Assembly: GCF_900167915.1 (NCBI RefSeq)
Contig: NZ_FUYM01000002.1
Location: 558,001 to 622,000 of the forward strand
Length of the DNA: 64,000 nucleotides
Source of the DNA: Rhizorhabdus histidinilytica
GTDB taxonomy: Bacteria; Pseudomonadota; Alphaproteobacteria; Sphingomonadales; Sphingomonadaceae
Direction of reading: 5' to 3'
Part shown: positions 53,492 to 61,479 of the stretch, piece by piece
How the letters are laid out: every line of letters starts with the position of its first letter
How positions within the stretch are numbered: position 1 is the first letter of the stretch
Program-made: the position numbers and the translations under genes
Notes under the pieces: generated by a model
Told to the model about the DNA's origin: nothing
The model's input: only the letters and a program-made list of their open reading frames with translations
Database searches by the model: none

Positions 53492-54754
53492 GTGAAGACG
53501 ACGCCGATGCAACTGGAATCCATCGACCAGGCGCTTCTCGACGGGGCTTTCGGGGCGGCCTCGGCGCATGCGATGCGGCTGCTGGTCCGATATGGCGAGG
53601 TGTTCGAGGCGGATCGCTTCATATCGATCGAATCCGCGCATATCGACGGCTGCCTCTACCATGGGCCTTCCAGCATCAACTTCGTGCGCCGCTTCGTCGA
53701 CCTCGGCGGACGGGTGCGGGTGCCGACGACGCTCAACGTCGCCGCGGTCGACGTGGTCCATCCCGGCTGGCACCAGGGGCCGCCCGATCTCCTGTCGGAA
53801 CAGGCGCTGCTGACCGCGCTGCACGAGGAGCTGGGCTGCGTCGCGACGCTCACCTGCGCGCCCTATCAGCGGATGCTGAGGCCGGGCCTCGGCGATCACA
53901 TCGCCTGGGCGGAGTCGAACGCGATCGCCTTCGCCAATTCGGTGCTGGGCGCGCGGACCGATCGCTATGGCGACTTCACCGATCTCTGCGCTGCGCTGAC
54001 CGGACGCGTGCCCTATGTCGGCCTGCACAGGCCGGAGAACCGCCGCGCCACGCTGGTCGTGCAGGCGCCCGCCATCGACGCGACCGGGCTGGCCCGCGAC
54101 CTCTATTTCGCGGCGATGGGATATGTTCTCGGCGCGCGGTCGGCCGGCCATGTCCCCGCAATCGTCGGCCTCCCGCCGGATGCAAGCGAGGACGAGCTGA
54201 AGGCGCTGGGGGCGAGCGCCGCGTCGGCCGGGGCGATCGCGCTGTTCCATGCCGTCGGCATCACCCCCGAAGCCGCGACGCTGTCCCAGGCGACCGGCGG
54301 CGCGGACGCGGAGGCGGCGACGATCGCGATATCGGGCGAGGAGCTTCGCGCCGCCGTGCGGTCGCTCTGTCCGCTGCTGGCGGGGGAGAGGATCGCCGCG
54401 GTCTGCCTCGGCACGCCGCATTTCTCGATCGCGGAGTTCGAGCATCTCGCCCGCATCGTCGACGGACGCCGGGCCTCCGTCGATGTCGAGGTCTATGTGT
54501 CGACCTCGCGCGAGATCGCCGCGCATGTCGAGCGCACGCCTGAGCTCGGGCCCGTGCTCTCGTTCGGCGCGAAGCTGGTGGTCGACACCTGCACCTACCT
54601 GGCCCCGGTCGTGCGCGAGACGACCGGCGCGATCGTGACCAATTCGGGCAAATGGGCGCATTACGGCCCGGGCAATCTGGGACGGCGCGTGGGCCTGATG
54701 ACGCTGGAGCAATGCGTGCGGTCGGCCGAAACCGGACGGGTCGCGGCATCGTGA
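53492..54754 (+). CDS. aconitase X large (catalytic) subunit
   Basis: A 420-residue protein of the AcnX catalytic family (DUF521). Blocks are YGEVFEADRFISIESAHIDG near the N-terminus, LTCAPYQRMLRPGLGDHIAWAESNA in the first third, and VVDTCTYLAPVV plus ATNSGKWAHYGPG-type sequence late. Bacterial AcnX type II enzymes are cis-3-hydroxy-L-proline dehydratases, while archaeal forms act on mevalonate 5-phosphate. The start is GTG at 53492 or ATG at 53507; AAGGTGA upstream favours the second. Its stop overlaps the small-subunit gene as GTGA, so the two subunits are made together. Confidence 0.87.
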   Translation: MKTTPMQLESIDQALLDGAFGAASAHAMRLLVRYGEVFEADRFISIESAHIDGCLYHGPSSINFVRRFVDLGGRVRVPTTLNVAAVDVVHPGWHQGPPDLLSEQALLTALHEELGCVATLTCAPYQRMLRPGLGDHIAWAESNAIAFANSVLGARTDRYGDFTDLCAALTGRVPYVGLHRPENRRATLVVQAPAIDATGLARDLYFAAMGYVLGARSAGHVPAIVGLPPDASEDELKALGASAASAGAIALFHAVGITPEAATLSQATGGADAEAATIAISGEELRAAVRSLCPLLAGERIAAVCLGTPHFSIAEFEHLARIVDGRRASVDVEVYVSTSREIAAHVERTPELGPVLSFGAKLVVDTCTYLAPVVRETTGAIVTNSGKWAHYGPGNLGRRVGLMTLEQCVRSAETGRVAAS

Positions 54755-55179
54755 CGATCGCTTCGCCAAGAGTGCTGACCCATGGCGTCGCGCGGGGGAC
54801 CATCGCCCTCCTCTTGCAGCCGCTGAGCCTCTGGGGAGGCCTGCACCTCGACGACGGCACGATCTGCGACGTGAACCATCCGCAGCATGGCCTGTCGCTG
54901 GCCGGCAAGGTGCTGGCGATGCGTGCGGCGCGGGGATCGTCCTCCTCGTCCAGTGCGCTGGTCGAGGCGGCGCGGCGCGGCGTCGCGCCTGCCGCCATCA
55001 TCCTCGCCCGGCCCGACCCGATCCTCGCGATCGGAAGTCTGGTGGCGGCCGATCTCTACGGGCTCCAGATCCCGGTGATATTGTTCCCCGAGGACGCGTG
55101 GCACCGCATCCCCGCCGATGGCGAAGCCCTGGTCGACGCGTCGGCAAGCGGCTGCCGGGTCGATTTCGCCGTCCTATGA
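54751..55179 (+). CDS. aconitase X small (swivel) subunit
   Basis: A 142-residue DUF126/AcnX swivel-domain protein. It begins with a GTG at 54751 (MTIASPRVLTHGVARG) inside the stop of the large-subunit gene. The serine-rich block ARGSSSSSSALVEAARRG is the conserved substrate-binding segment of AcnX small subunits, and IPVILFPEDAW follows. It completes the heteromeric enzyme. It converges on the amidohydrolase gene with a GC-rich hairpin between (GGCGCGG at 55190 with CCGCGCC at 55203). Confidence 0.88.
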   Translation: MTIASPRVLTHGVARGTIALLLQPLSLWGGLHLDDGTICDVNHPQHGLSLAGKVLAMRAARGSSSSSSALVEAARRGVAPAAIILARPDPILAIGSLVAADLYGLQIPVILFPEDAWHRIPADGEALVDASASGCRVDFAVL

Positions 55180-55218
55180 GGAGGGCGCCGGCGCGGACGG
55201 GCCCGCGCCGCACCCGGT

Positions 55219-56478
55219 TCACCCCGCGCGATACCCGATCTGGTTCCTGATCATCTCGCCGCCGCGCATGATCACCGGCAGCTTCGCGCCGTCGGCCGCG
55301 AGCAGCCCGATATCCTTCAGCGGATCGCCGTCGACCACGATAAGGTCGGCATAGGCGTCCGCCGTGACGCAGCCGAGCCGCCCCTGATGCTGCAGGATCT
55401 CGGCGCCGGTGGAGGTTGCCTGGCGGAGGATTTCGAGCGGGCTGAAGACGTCGCGCCGCAGCAGGAACTCGCCCGCCTGGGCCGTATAGACATGGCCGAC
55501 CAGGTCGGTGCCGAAGCCGAGCTTGACGCCGGCCGTCCGCATCGTCTCCAGCCCGCTGGTCGCATGGACGCGGACCTCTTCGATCTTGGAGAGGATGTCC
55601 GCCGGCAGCTTCGCCGCCCGGCCATGCTTGGCCAGCGCATCGACGATCGACATGGTCGGCACGATGTGTGCGCCCTTCGCGGCGACCAGGGCGGCGGTCT
55701 CCGCGTCGATCAGGGTGCCGTGCTCGATCCCGCGGACGCCGAATTCGACGCATCGCCGGATCGCGCTCGGCGTGTGGCAATGCGCCGTCGCGTAGCTGCG
55801 GCGGGCGACGCATTCGTCGACGATCGCCCTGATCTCGGCTTCGCGATAATGGTCGAGCCAGATCGGATCGGTGGGCGATACCACGCCGCCCGACGCCATC
55901 AGCTTGATCATGTGCGCGCCGCGGCGGAACTGTTCGCGGACCGCGGCCAGGCACTGGTCGACGCCGTCGGCGATCACCGACAGGCTGTTGTTGGCGCCGC
56001 AACTGCACATCGCATGGCGATGGGGATCGCCTTCGACATGCGCGGCGCGGAAATCGCCATGGCCCCCGGTCATCGATATGACGCGCCCGCCGTAGAAGAA
56101 GCGCGGGCCGCGGATCAGGCCGTCGCCGAGCGCCCGGGCGAGGCTCCAGTCGCCGCCGCCGACGTCGCGCACCGTGGTGAAGCCGCAATCGAGCGCATGG
56201 CCCAGCATCCGCACGGCATGGGCGGTGCGATAGGGCTGGCCCATCGCATCGACCTTCTGCAGGTCGACGTCGGACGCATAGGCGTGGATGTGGAGATCGA
56301 TCAGGCCGGGCATCAGGGTGCGCCCCGCCAGGTCGATGCGCGGGGCGTCGGCCAGCCGGACCGGCCGGTCCGAGACTTCGCGGATCCGGTCGCCTTCGAC
56401 CGCGACCGACATGCCTTCCGCGCATTCGCCGTTCAGGCCGTCGAACACCCGCGCATTGTCGAAGACGAAGAAGGTCAT
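55219..56478 (-). CDS. amidohydrolase, Xaa-Pro dipeptidase-like (COG1228)
   Basis: A 419-residue metal-dependent hydrolase of the amidohydrolase superfamily. The metal ligands are HIH at residues 63-65 (GLIDLHIHAYASD), the carboxylated-lysine region HMIKLMASGGVVS (near 195), His in ATAHCHTPSAI and IEHGTLID, and the late Asp in KLGFGTDLVGH. This subgroup includes prolidases and other Xaa-amino-acid dipeptidases acting on proline-type substrates, and imidazolonepropionase is a relative. No signal peptide is seen, so it works in the cytoplasm. It diverges from the module B TBDR through a gap with the GCAATATGTGC motifs. Confidence 0.88.
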   Translation of the reverse strand: MTFFVFDNARVFDGLNGECAEGMSVAVEGDRIREVSDRPVRLADAPRIDLAGRTLMPGLIDLHIHAYASDVDLQKVDAMGQPYRTAHAVRMLGHALDCGFTTVRDVGGGDWSLARALGDGLIRGPRFFYGGRVISMTGGHGDFRAAHVEGDPHRHAMCSCGANNSLSVIADGVDQCLAAVREQFRRGAHMIKLMASGGVVSPTDPIWLDHYREAEIRAIVDECVARRSYATAHCHTPSAIRRCVEFGVRGIEHGTLIDAETAALVAAKGAHIVPTMSIVDALAKHGRAAKLPADILSKIEEVRVHATSGLETMRTAGVKLGFGTDLVGHVYTAQAGEFLLRRDVFSPLEILRQATSTGAEILQHQGRLGCVTADAYADLIVVDGDPLKDIGLLAADGAKLPVIMRGGEMIRNQIGYRAG

Positions 56479-56559
56479 GATCGCGATGTCCCCATGGCTG
56501 GCTGTCTCGATGCTCCGCGCCGCATCCGCGGCCCGGCCGGTCCGAGATGTTTATAGGGC

Positions 56560-56586
56560 GCTATATGTGCTTCTTGCAATATGTGC
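56560..56586. promoter_or_regulatory. tandem GCAATATGTGC motif, candidate MarR operator
   Basis: GCTATATGTGC (56560-56570) and GCAATATGTGC (56576-56586) are a direct repeat 16 bases apart in the gap between the divergent amidohydrolase and TBDR genes. A reversed related piece (CTGCATATTATGATC, minus strand) lies near 56591-56605. The same motif occurs at 59447-59473 beside the marR gene. Confidence 0.6.
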
Positions 56587-56637
56587 TATTTGATCATAAT
56601 ATGCAGCTCGTGGATCATACCCAAAAAGGAAAACCAC

Positions 56638-58869
56638 ATGGCTAGGGAGGTTGAATTGCACCACATCGTACGCGCCCCGCACCGGGCGCCCCGCATGGGC
56701 GGAACGCCGCTGCCGAAGGCGCGGCTCGGGGCCGGGCTGCTCCGGGCGGCGGCGCCGGTCGCGCTGATCGCCGCGGGGATGACGCCATCGACCGCGATCG
56801 CGCAGTCCGCGTCCGCCGCGACCGGCAGCGGCACGATCGAGGAAATCGTCGTCACCGCCCAGAAGGAACGGAGCACGCTGCAGAAGACCGCGGCGGCGAT
56901 CACGGCGCTGAGCGGCGACGCGCTGCTCGCGACCGGCGTGACCGACATCCGCGCGGCGCAGGCCTATGTGCCGTCGGTGCGCTTCCAGCAGCAGGGGGCC
57001 GCGACCGAGGTCTATATCCGCGGCGTCGGCTCGTCGATCGACTCGCCGCAATATGAGCCGCCGACGTCGGTGCATTTCAACGGCGTCTATGTGCCGCGCA
57101 ACGCCACCGGCGGCGCCTTCTACGACCTCGAACGGGTCGAGGTCCTGCCCGGGCCACAGGGCACGCTCTACGGCCGCAGCACGCTGGGCGGCACCGTCCA
57201 GATCATCGCCAAGCGCCCGACCCGGGATTTCGGTAGCGAGTCGCTGGTCGAGGGCGGGAACTACTCCTTCGCGCATGTCAGCACCGCGGTGAACGTCCCG
57301 GTGAGCGAGACGCTCGCGGTGCGCGGCGCGTTCGATTACCAGTATCACAAGGGCTATCAGAGCTCGGGCGCGGATTCCGCCAACAACTACAGCGCGCGGC
57401 TGTCGGCGCTGTACAAGCCCAGCGACGACCTGAGCGCCTATGTGTGGGCGAGCGTGACCGACCTCAACGGCCACCCCGCCAACTTCATCAGCATCGGCGT
57501 CGATCCGGCGGGCGCGGTGACCCCGGGCAAGTTCCTCAATTCCAATCCGTGGGACGATCGCTTCCCCGCCTCGCTGCTGCCGCTTCTTCCGACCGGCCAG
57601 GTCAAGCCCGGCGAGTGGCGATACAAGAACATCATGGTCGGCGGCGAGCTGAACTGGAACCTCTCCGACTCGGTCGTCCTCACCTATATCCCCTCCTACC
57701 TGACCTTCTACAGCGAGCCGCGCTTCTATTTCGGGGGCATCCTCGCGGCCGCCACGGAGAAGGACAAGCAGACCACCCACGAACTGCGGCTCTCGGGCGA
57801 CAATGGCAGGCTGAAATGGGTGGCCGGGCTCTACGGCTACCGGCTGGTGTCGAGCGGCACGGTCTTCGTCGGTGGCTTCTCCGCCGCCGAGGGCGCCTTT
57901 CCCACCAGCAACGTGACGCGGCACCGCGCCAAGGGCCTGGCCCTGTTCGGCCAGGCGACCTATCGGCTGTCGGACCAGCTCCGGCTGATCGCCGGCGGCC
58001 GCTACAGCCATGACGATCGCGTCGGCAACGGCTTCTATTTCGATGCGACCGGGCTGGCCTTCTACGACTATGGCCGCAAGTTCAACCATGGCGATTTCAA
58101 GGTCGGGGTCGAATATGACGCCGCCCCCGAGGTGATGCTGTACGCCACCGTGCAGTCGGGCTTCCAGCCGGGCACGTTCAACCAGTTCCGCAGCACCGCC
58201 GCCGTTCCCAACGACATCAAGTCGGCCAAGCTGATCGCCTATACGGGCGGCTTCAAGAGCCGCGCCTTCGGCGACACGCTGCAGATCAACAACGAGGCCT
58301 TCTTCTACAATTACGAGAATCTGTTCGTGTCCGCCTATGACGCGCTGACCAACAGCACGCGGACCTTCAACGCGCAGCGCGCGCACATCTATGGCGACCA
58401 GCTCGACGTGATCTTCAAGCCGACCCGTTCGGACCAGTTCACCCTGACGGTCGGCTACCTCCACGCCCGCTACAAGAAGTTCATCCTGCCGGGGGGCGCC
58501 AGCTACAGCGGCAGCCAGATCCAATATTCGCCCGACTGGACGATCAGCGCCGGCTATTTCCACGATTTCGACCTGCCCAAGGGCTATGTGCGGGCGCAGG
58601 TCAACACGCGCTTCGAGGACAGCTTCTTCGGCGACTATCTGCATTCGCCGGGCACCCGCCAGGGCTCCTATACCAAGACCGACGCGTCGCTGACCTATTA
58701 TGACGATGACGGCCGCTGGAGCTTCGGTATCTGGGCCAAGAACCTGGAGAAGGAAGCGGTCGAGGCCGCCGTGGCGACCGGAAGCCTGACGCCGTTCAAC
58801 CCGCTCGCCGGGACCGGCTCGCTCGAGCCGCCCCGCACCTACGGGGTCCGGGCGACGTTCAAGATGTGA
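56638..58869 (+). CDS. TonB-dependent outer-membrane receptor, module B
   Basis: A 743-residue receptor. It has a long signal peptide region (basic start, then LRAAAPVALIAAGMTPSTAIA), a TonB-box-like GTIEEIVVTAQKERSTLQ, plug blocks TEVYIRGVGSSID and RVEVLPGPQGTLYGRSTLGG, and a barrel ending RTYGVRATFKM. I chose the ATG at 56638 after AAAAAGGAAAAC; a frame from 56581 is possible but has no signal character. The substrate is unknown. It diverges from the prolidase-like amidohydrolase and ends at a good terminator, so it is probably controlled by the shared MarR-type motifs. Confidence 0.93.
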   Translation: MAREVELHHIVRAPHRAPRMGGTPLPKARLGAGLLRAAAPVALIAAGMTPSTAIAQSASAATGSGTIEEIVVTAQKERSTLQKTAAAITALSGDALLATGVTDIRAAQAYVPSVRFQQQGAATEVYIRGVGSSIDSPQYEPPTSVHFNGVYVPRNATGGAFYDLERVEVLPGPQGTLYGRSTLGGTVQIIAKRPTRDFGSESLVEGGNYSFAHVSTAVNVPVSETLAVRGAFDYQYHKGYQSSGADSANNYSARLSALYKPSDDLSAYVWASVTDLNGHPANFISIGVDPAGAVTPGKFLNSNPWDDRFPASLLPLLPTGQVKPGEWRYKNIMVGGELNWNLSDSVVLTYIPSYLTFYSEPRFYFGGILAAATEKDKQTTHELRLSGDNGRLKWVAGLYGYRLVSSGTVFVGGFSAAEGAFPTSNVTRHRAKGLALFGQATYRLSDQLRLIAGGRYSHDDRVGNGFYFDATGLAFYDYGRKFNHGDFKVGVEYDAAPEVMLYATVQSGFQPGTFNQFRSTAAVPNDIKSAKLIAYTGGFKSRAFGDTLQINNEAFFYNYENLFVSAYDALTNSTRTFNAQRAHIYGDQLDVIFKPTRSDQFTLTVGYLHARYKKFILPGGASYSGSQIQYSPDWTISAGYFHDFDLPKGYVRAQVNTRFEDSFFGDYLHSPGTRQGSYTKTDASLTYYDDDGRWSFGIWAKNLEKEAVEAAVATGSLTPFNPLAGTGSLEPPRTYGVRATFKM

Positions 58870-58891
58870 CCGTCGCCGGATGAGGCGCAAG

Positions 58892-58920
58892 AGGCCGTCC
58901 GCGATCGCGGGCGGCCTTTT
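58892..58920. terminator. Rho-independent terminator between TBDR and marR
   Basis: AGGCCGTCCGCGATCGCGGGCGGCC, shown here in two parts, GGCCG-CCGCGAT and CGCGGGCGGCC, forms a long stem followed by TTTT on the plus strand. It lies 23 bases past the TBDR stop and 14 bases from the marR stop, so it can end both transcripts. Confidence 0.85.
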
Positions 58921-58933
58921 CGTCTGCCGGCCG

Positions 58934-59410
58934 TCAGCTCCCCTTGGCGGCGGCCTTGCCGGCTTTCTCGAACCGGTCGAAATCCTCGGGCGTCAGCTTG
59001 CAGAGCTTGGCGAGGCACTGCTCGAAATTCCGCCGTTCGTCGTCGGTGAGGACGCTCAGCGCGCGCAGCTCGGTCGTCTCGCGTGCCCGGTTGGCTTCCT
59101 GCACCAGCTTCTTGCCGGCGGGAGTCACCTTCAACAGGAACTGCCGGGCGTCCTCCGGCGAGATCGTCCGTTCGATCAGCTTCCTCTTCACGAACATGCT
59201 CAGTGCCCGGGAGACGGCCGTCCGGTCGAGATAGGATTGCCGGACGACCCAGCTCACCGACTGGTCGGGGTTCTCGGCGATGATGCGCAGCAGCCGGATC
59301 TGGTCGAGCTCGAGCCCGAACTGGTTCCGGCAGATCTGGTTCGCGGTGACGCGCGCGGTCAGGATGAATTGATCGAGCCAGATGAGCAGTGAAGAGCTGG
59401 ATTCCTGCAT
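58934..59410 (-). CDS. MarR-family regulator of module B
   Basis: A 158-residue winged-helix protein. The core includes LELDQIRLLRIIAENPDQSV, the recognition helix region SYLDRTAVSRALSMFVKRKL and wing ISPEDARQFLLKVTPAG. The C-terminus is basic (EKAGKAAAKGS). It is divergently placed from the aspartoacylase-hyuAB operon with the motif GCATTATGTGC just upstream of its own start, and the same motif lies at the TBDR/amidohydrolase promoter, so it probably represses both. The ligand would be a pathway compound. Confidence 0.88.
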   Translation of the reverse strand: MQESSSSLLIWLDQFILTARVTANQICRNQFGLELDQIRLLRIIAENPDQSVSWVVRQSYLDRTAVSRALSMFVKRKLIERTISPEDARQFLLKVTPAGKKLVQEANRARETTELRALSVLTDDERRNFEQCLAKLCKLTPEDFDRFEKAGKAAAKGS

Positions 59411-59446
59411 CGTTCAGATCCACATCTATTTTTTTAAGATCATATT

Positions 59447-59473
59447 GCATTATGTGCAAATTGCGCATATTGC
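59447..59473. promoter_or_regulatory. inverted GCAATATGTGC motif, candidate MarR operator
   Basis: GCATTATGTGC (59447-59457) and, on the minus strand, GCAATATGCGC (59463-59473) face each other with the same 16-base offset as the pair at 56560-56586. It lies 37 bases before the marR start and about 150 bases before the aspartoacylase-type gene. Confidence 0.6.
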
Positions 59474-59626
59474 TGTTCTCACATTAAGTCCAGCGCCTAT
59501 GCGAGATGAAGCGGGGAGGTCAATCCCCGTCGCATCCGGGCACGAGGCGGGGCGCGGGCGATGCGCCCGTCTGGCGAGACAAGCAAAAACGGATTCCGCC
59601 ATCGGCGAGTCCATGAGGAGAGTTGT

Positions 59627-60658
59627 ATGGCGGATGAGGTGCGCGAAGCCTTTCAGCAGGGGGATATCCGGGCCGAACCGGGGACGATGGTGCGCGGGAT
59701 GCTCGGTGGCGCGAACATGCCCACCGGCGAGCGCGTCGAGATTCCTTGCATCGTGGCGCATGGCGCCCATGCCGGTCCGACGCTGGTCGTAACCGCGGTG
59801 ACCCACGGCAACGAGATCGTCGGGGCCGGCGCGGCGATCCAGTTCTCGCGCGACCTCGATCCGCGCGCGCTGCACGGCACGGTGGTGATCGTCCCGATCG
59901 CCAACCCGCCCGCGGCGGCGGCCGGCGCCTATGTCAGCCCATTCGACGGCATCAACATGTCGGGGCCGATCTATTGGGACGCGCCGCACGGCGCCAGCCT
60001 CAGCCACCAGCTCGGCGCGGTGATCGGCCAGGTGCTCGAACGCGCCGATTATTATGTCGACCTGCATGGCAATTTTCAGCCCTGCGTCCCGATGACGATG
60101 ATGTTCCTGGAATCGTCGCGGGACGAGGCCACCCGCGCGGCGACGATCGCGATGGGCGAGGCCGTCGGCGTCACCCCGGTCGACATGAGCGCGCCGCCCG
60201 CCCATCCCGCCTGGCTCGGGCCGATGGACAGCTTCCCGACGCCGACCGCGCTGTCGCGCGGCATCCCGGCGCTGATGGTCGAGCTGCACGGCGCGCCGAC
60301 GCTGATGGACGCCGACCGCGGCAGCCGCTGCCTCTTCAACATCCTGCGGTCGCTGGGGATGCTGGACGACGGCGAGGCGATCCGCCCCGATGCGACGCGG
60401 TTGCCCGGACGGTACGGTTATTATGGCGCGCTGGAGACGAAGGCGGCCGGACTGATGTGGATCCGACATCCGGTCGGCGAACCGTTCGAGGCCGGCGCGC
60501 TGCTGCTCGAGATCACCGATCCGTTCGGCGAGGTGCTGGAGGAGATCCGCGCGCCCGTCGCCGGCTTCTGCTGGGCCTATTTCGGCTCCCACCATGGCAG
60601 CTCGCACATCGTCTTCAGCGGCGGCACGGTCGCGCTCATGGCGCAGCGGCTCGACTGA
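59627..60658 (+). CDS. succinylglutamate desuccinylase/aspartoacylase family hydrolase
   Basis: A 343-residue zinc hydrolase of the M14-like AspA/AstE group. Zinc ligands are in TAVTHGNEI (His60, Glu63) and YYVDLHGNFQ (His near 146), and the catalytic Glu is expected in MVELHGAPTLMD. It shows the family's C-terminal beta domain (GLLWIRHPVGEPFEAGALL region). These enzymes cleave N-acyl amino acids or the terminal residue of a peptide. The start is the ATG at 59627 with GAGGAGAG upstream. It heads the operon with the glyoxalase-like gene and hyuAB. Confidence 0.88.
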   Translation: MADEVREAFQQGDIRAEPGTMVRGMLGGANMPTGERVEIPCIVAHGAHAGPTLVVTAVTHGNEIVGAGAAIQFSRDLDPRALHGTVVIVPIANPPAAAAGAYVSPFDGINMSGPIYWDAPHGASLSHQLGAVIGQVLERADYYVDLHGNFQPCVPMTMMFLESSRDEATRAATIAMGEAVGVTPVDMSAPPAHPAWLGPMDSFPTPTALSRGIPALMVELHGAPTLMDADRGSRCLFNILRSLGMLDDGEAIRPDATRLPGRYGYYGALETKAAGLMWIRHPVGEPFEAGALLLEITDPFGEVLEEIRAPVAGFCWAYFGSHHGSSHIVFSGGTVALMAQRLD

Positions 60659-60699
60659 GCGATGAAAGCGGACTCAAAAAGGCACAAGAAGGGAAATCC

Positions 60700-61404
60700 A
60701 TGAAAACGATCGAGCGCCGCGTGTACAATATCGCGGTCCTGGTGACGCCCGAGCAGGGCGACGAGCTGGTCGTGCAGCTCGAGCAGGCGGGGCTGCGGCT
60801 GGCCGACGACACCGCCGAGCGCAATGTCGGCCTGCGGTCGCGCCTGCTGCCGATCGCCGGGGGCGGCTTCATCGAGGTGTCGTGCGAATTGTCGCCGGGG
60901 TCGTTCGTCCACGGCAACCCCTTCACCCTCACGCCGCGTCCCGCGCTGCTGACCTTCACGACCGCGGACGGCGCGGCGGACCTCGCCTACTGGCGCGGCA
61001 TGCCCGGCACCGAGAACGCCTTCGCCCAAGCGGGAAGCTGGCGGCGCCAGGACGGCACCTTCGGCTATTATACCGGCGTCATGCCCGGACCGCCGACCGG
61101 CGCGCTGTTCTTCGGATTGCAGGAGCGGCGGCTGTTCCCGCCCGTCTATGCGGCCGAAGCCGACACCGCGCCGGCGGTGCGGCGGCTGCGCATGCGCGGG
61201 CCCAATGCCGCGCAGTTGCGGAAACAGCATGCGGACTGGTTTTCGTTGCCCGAACGCAATGGCAATCTCCACGCCGGCGAGACGGAACTGGTCTTCGAGA
61301 CCGCGGACATCGCGATGGACGAGTTGTTCGTTACCCTGGCCGTGCCCAATCCGGACGTGACGATCCGGATGGCGGCGGGCGGCATCGATTTCGTGCAGGC
61401 CTGA
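60700..61404 (+). CDS. glyoxalase-like (VOC-type) protein of module B
   Basis: A 234-residue protein. The N-terminal half reads VYNIAVLVTPEQGDELVVQL, then LPIAGGGFIEVS and FTLTPRPALLTFTTADGA, a layout like glyoxalase-3/VOC-type half-modules. The C-terminal half has FYYTGVM-type and LEFETADIAMDELF-like strands, with no clear metal site. I would call it VOC-like with moderate certainty. It starts at the ATG 60700 after GAAGGGAAATC, 41 bases after the upstream gene, and is part of the same operon. Function is unknown; a cyclic-amide or enol substrate is possible from context. Confidence 0.6.
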   Translation: MKTIERRVYNIAVLVTPEQGDELVVQLEQAGLRLADDTAERNVGLRSRLLPIAGGGFIEVSCELSPGSFVHGNPFTLTPRPALLTFTTADGAADLAYWRGMPGTENAFAQAGSWRRQDGTFGYYTGVMPGPPTGALFFGLQERRLFPPVYAAEADTAPAVRRLRMRGPNAAQLRKQHADWFSLPERNGNLHAGETELVFETADIAMDELFVTLAVPNPDVTIRMAAGGIDFVQA

Positions 61405-61479
61405 AGGCCTGGCTGACCTGAATGAAAGCCCCGCCCCGATGGAGGCGGGATATGTAGACAAACGCTGGGATACCCTATC

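Noticed and set aside
54261-55001. A 246-residue minus-strand frame over the aconitase X genes
   Set aside because: Arg/Pro-rich shadow of the AcnX large and small subunit genes, which overlap as GTGA.
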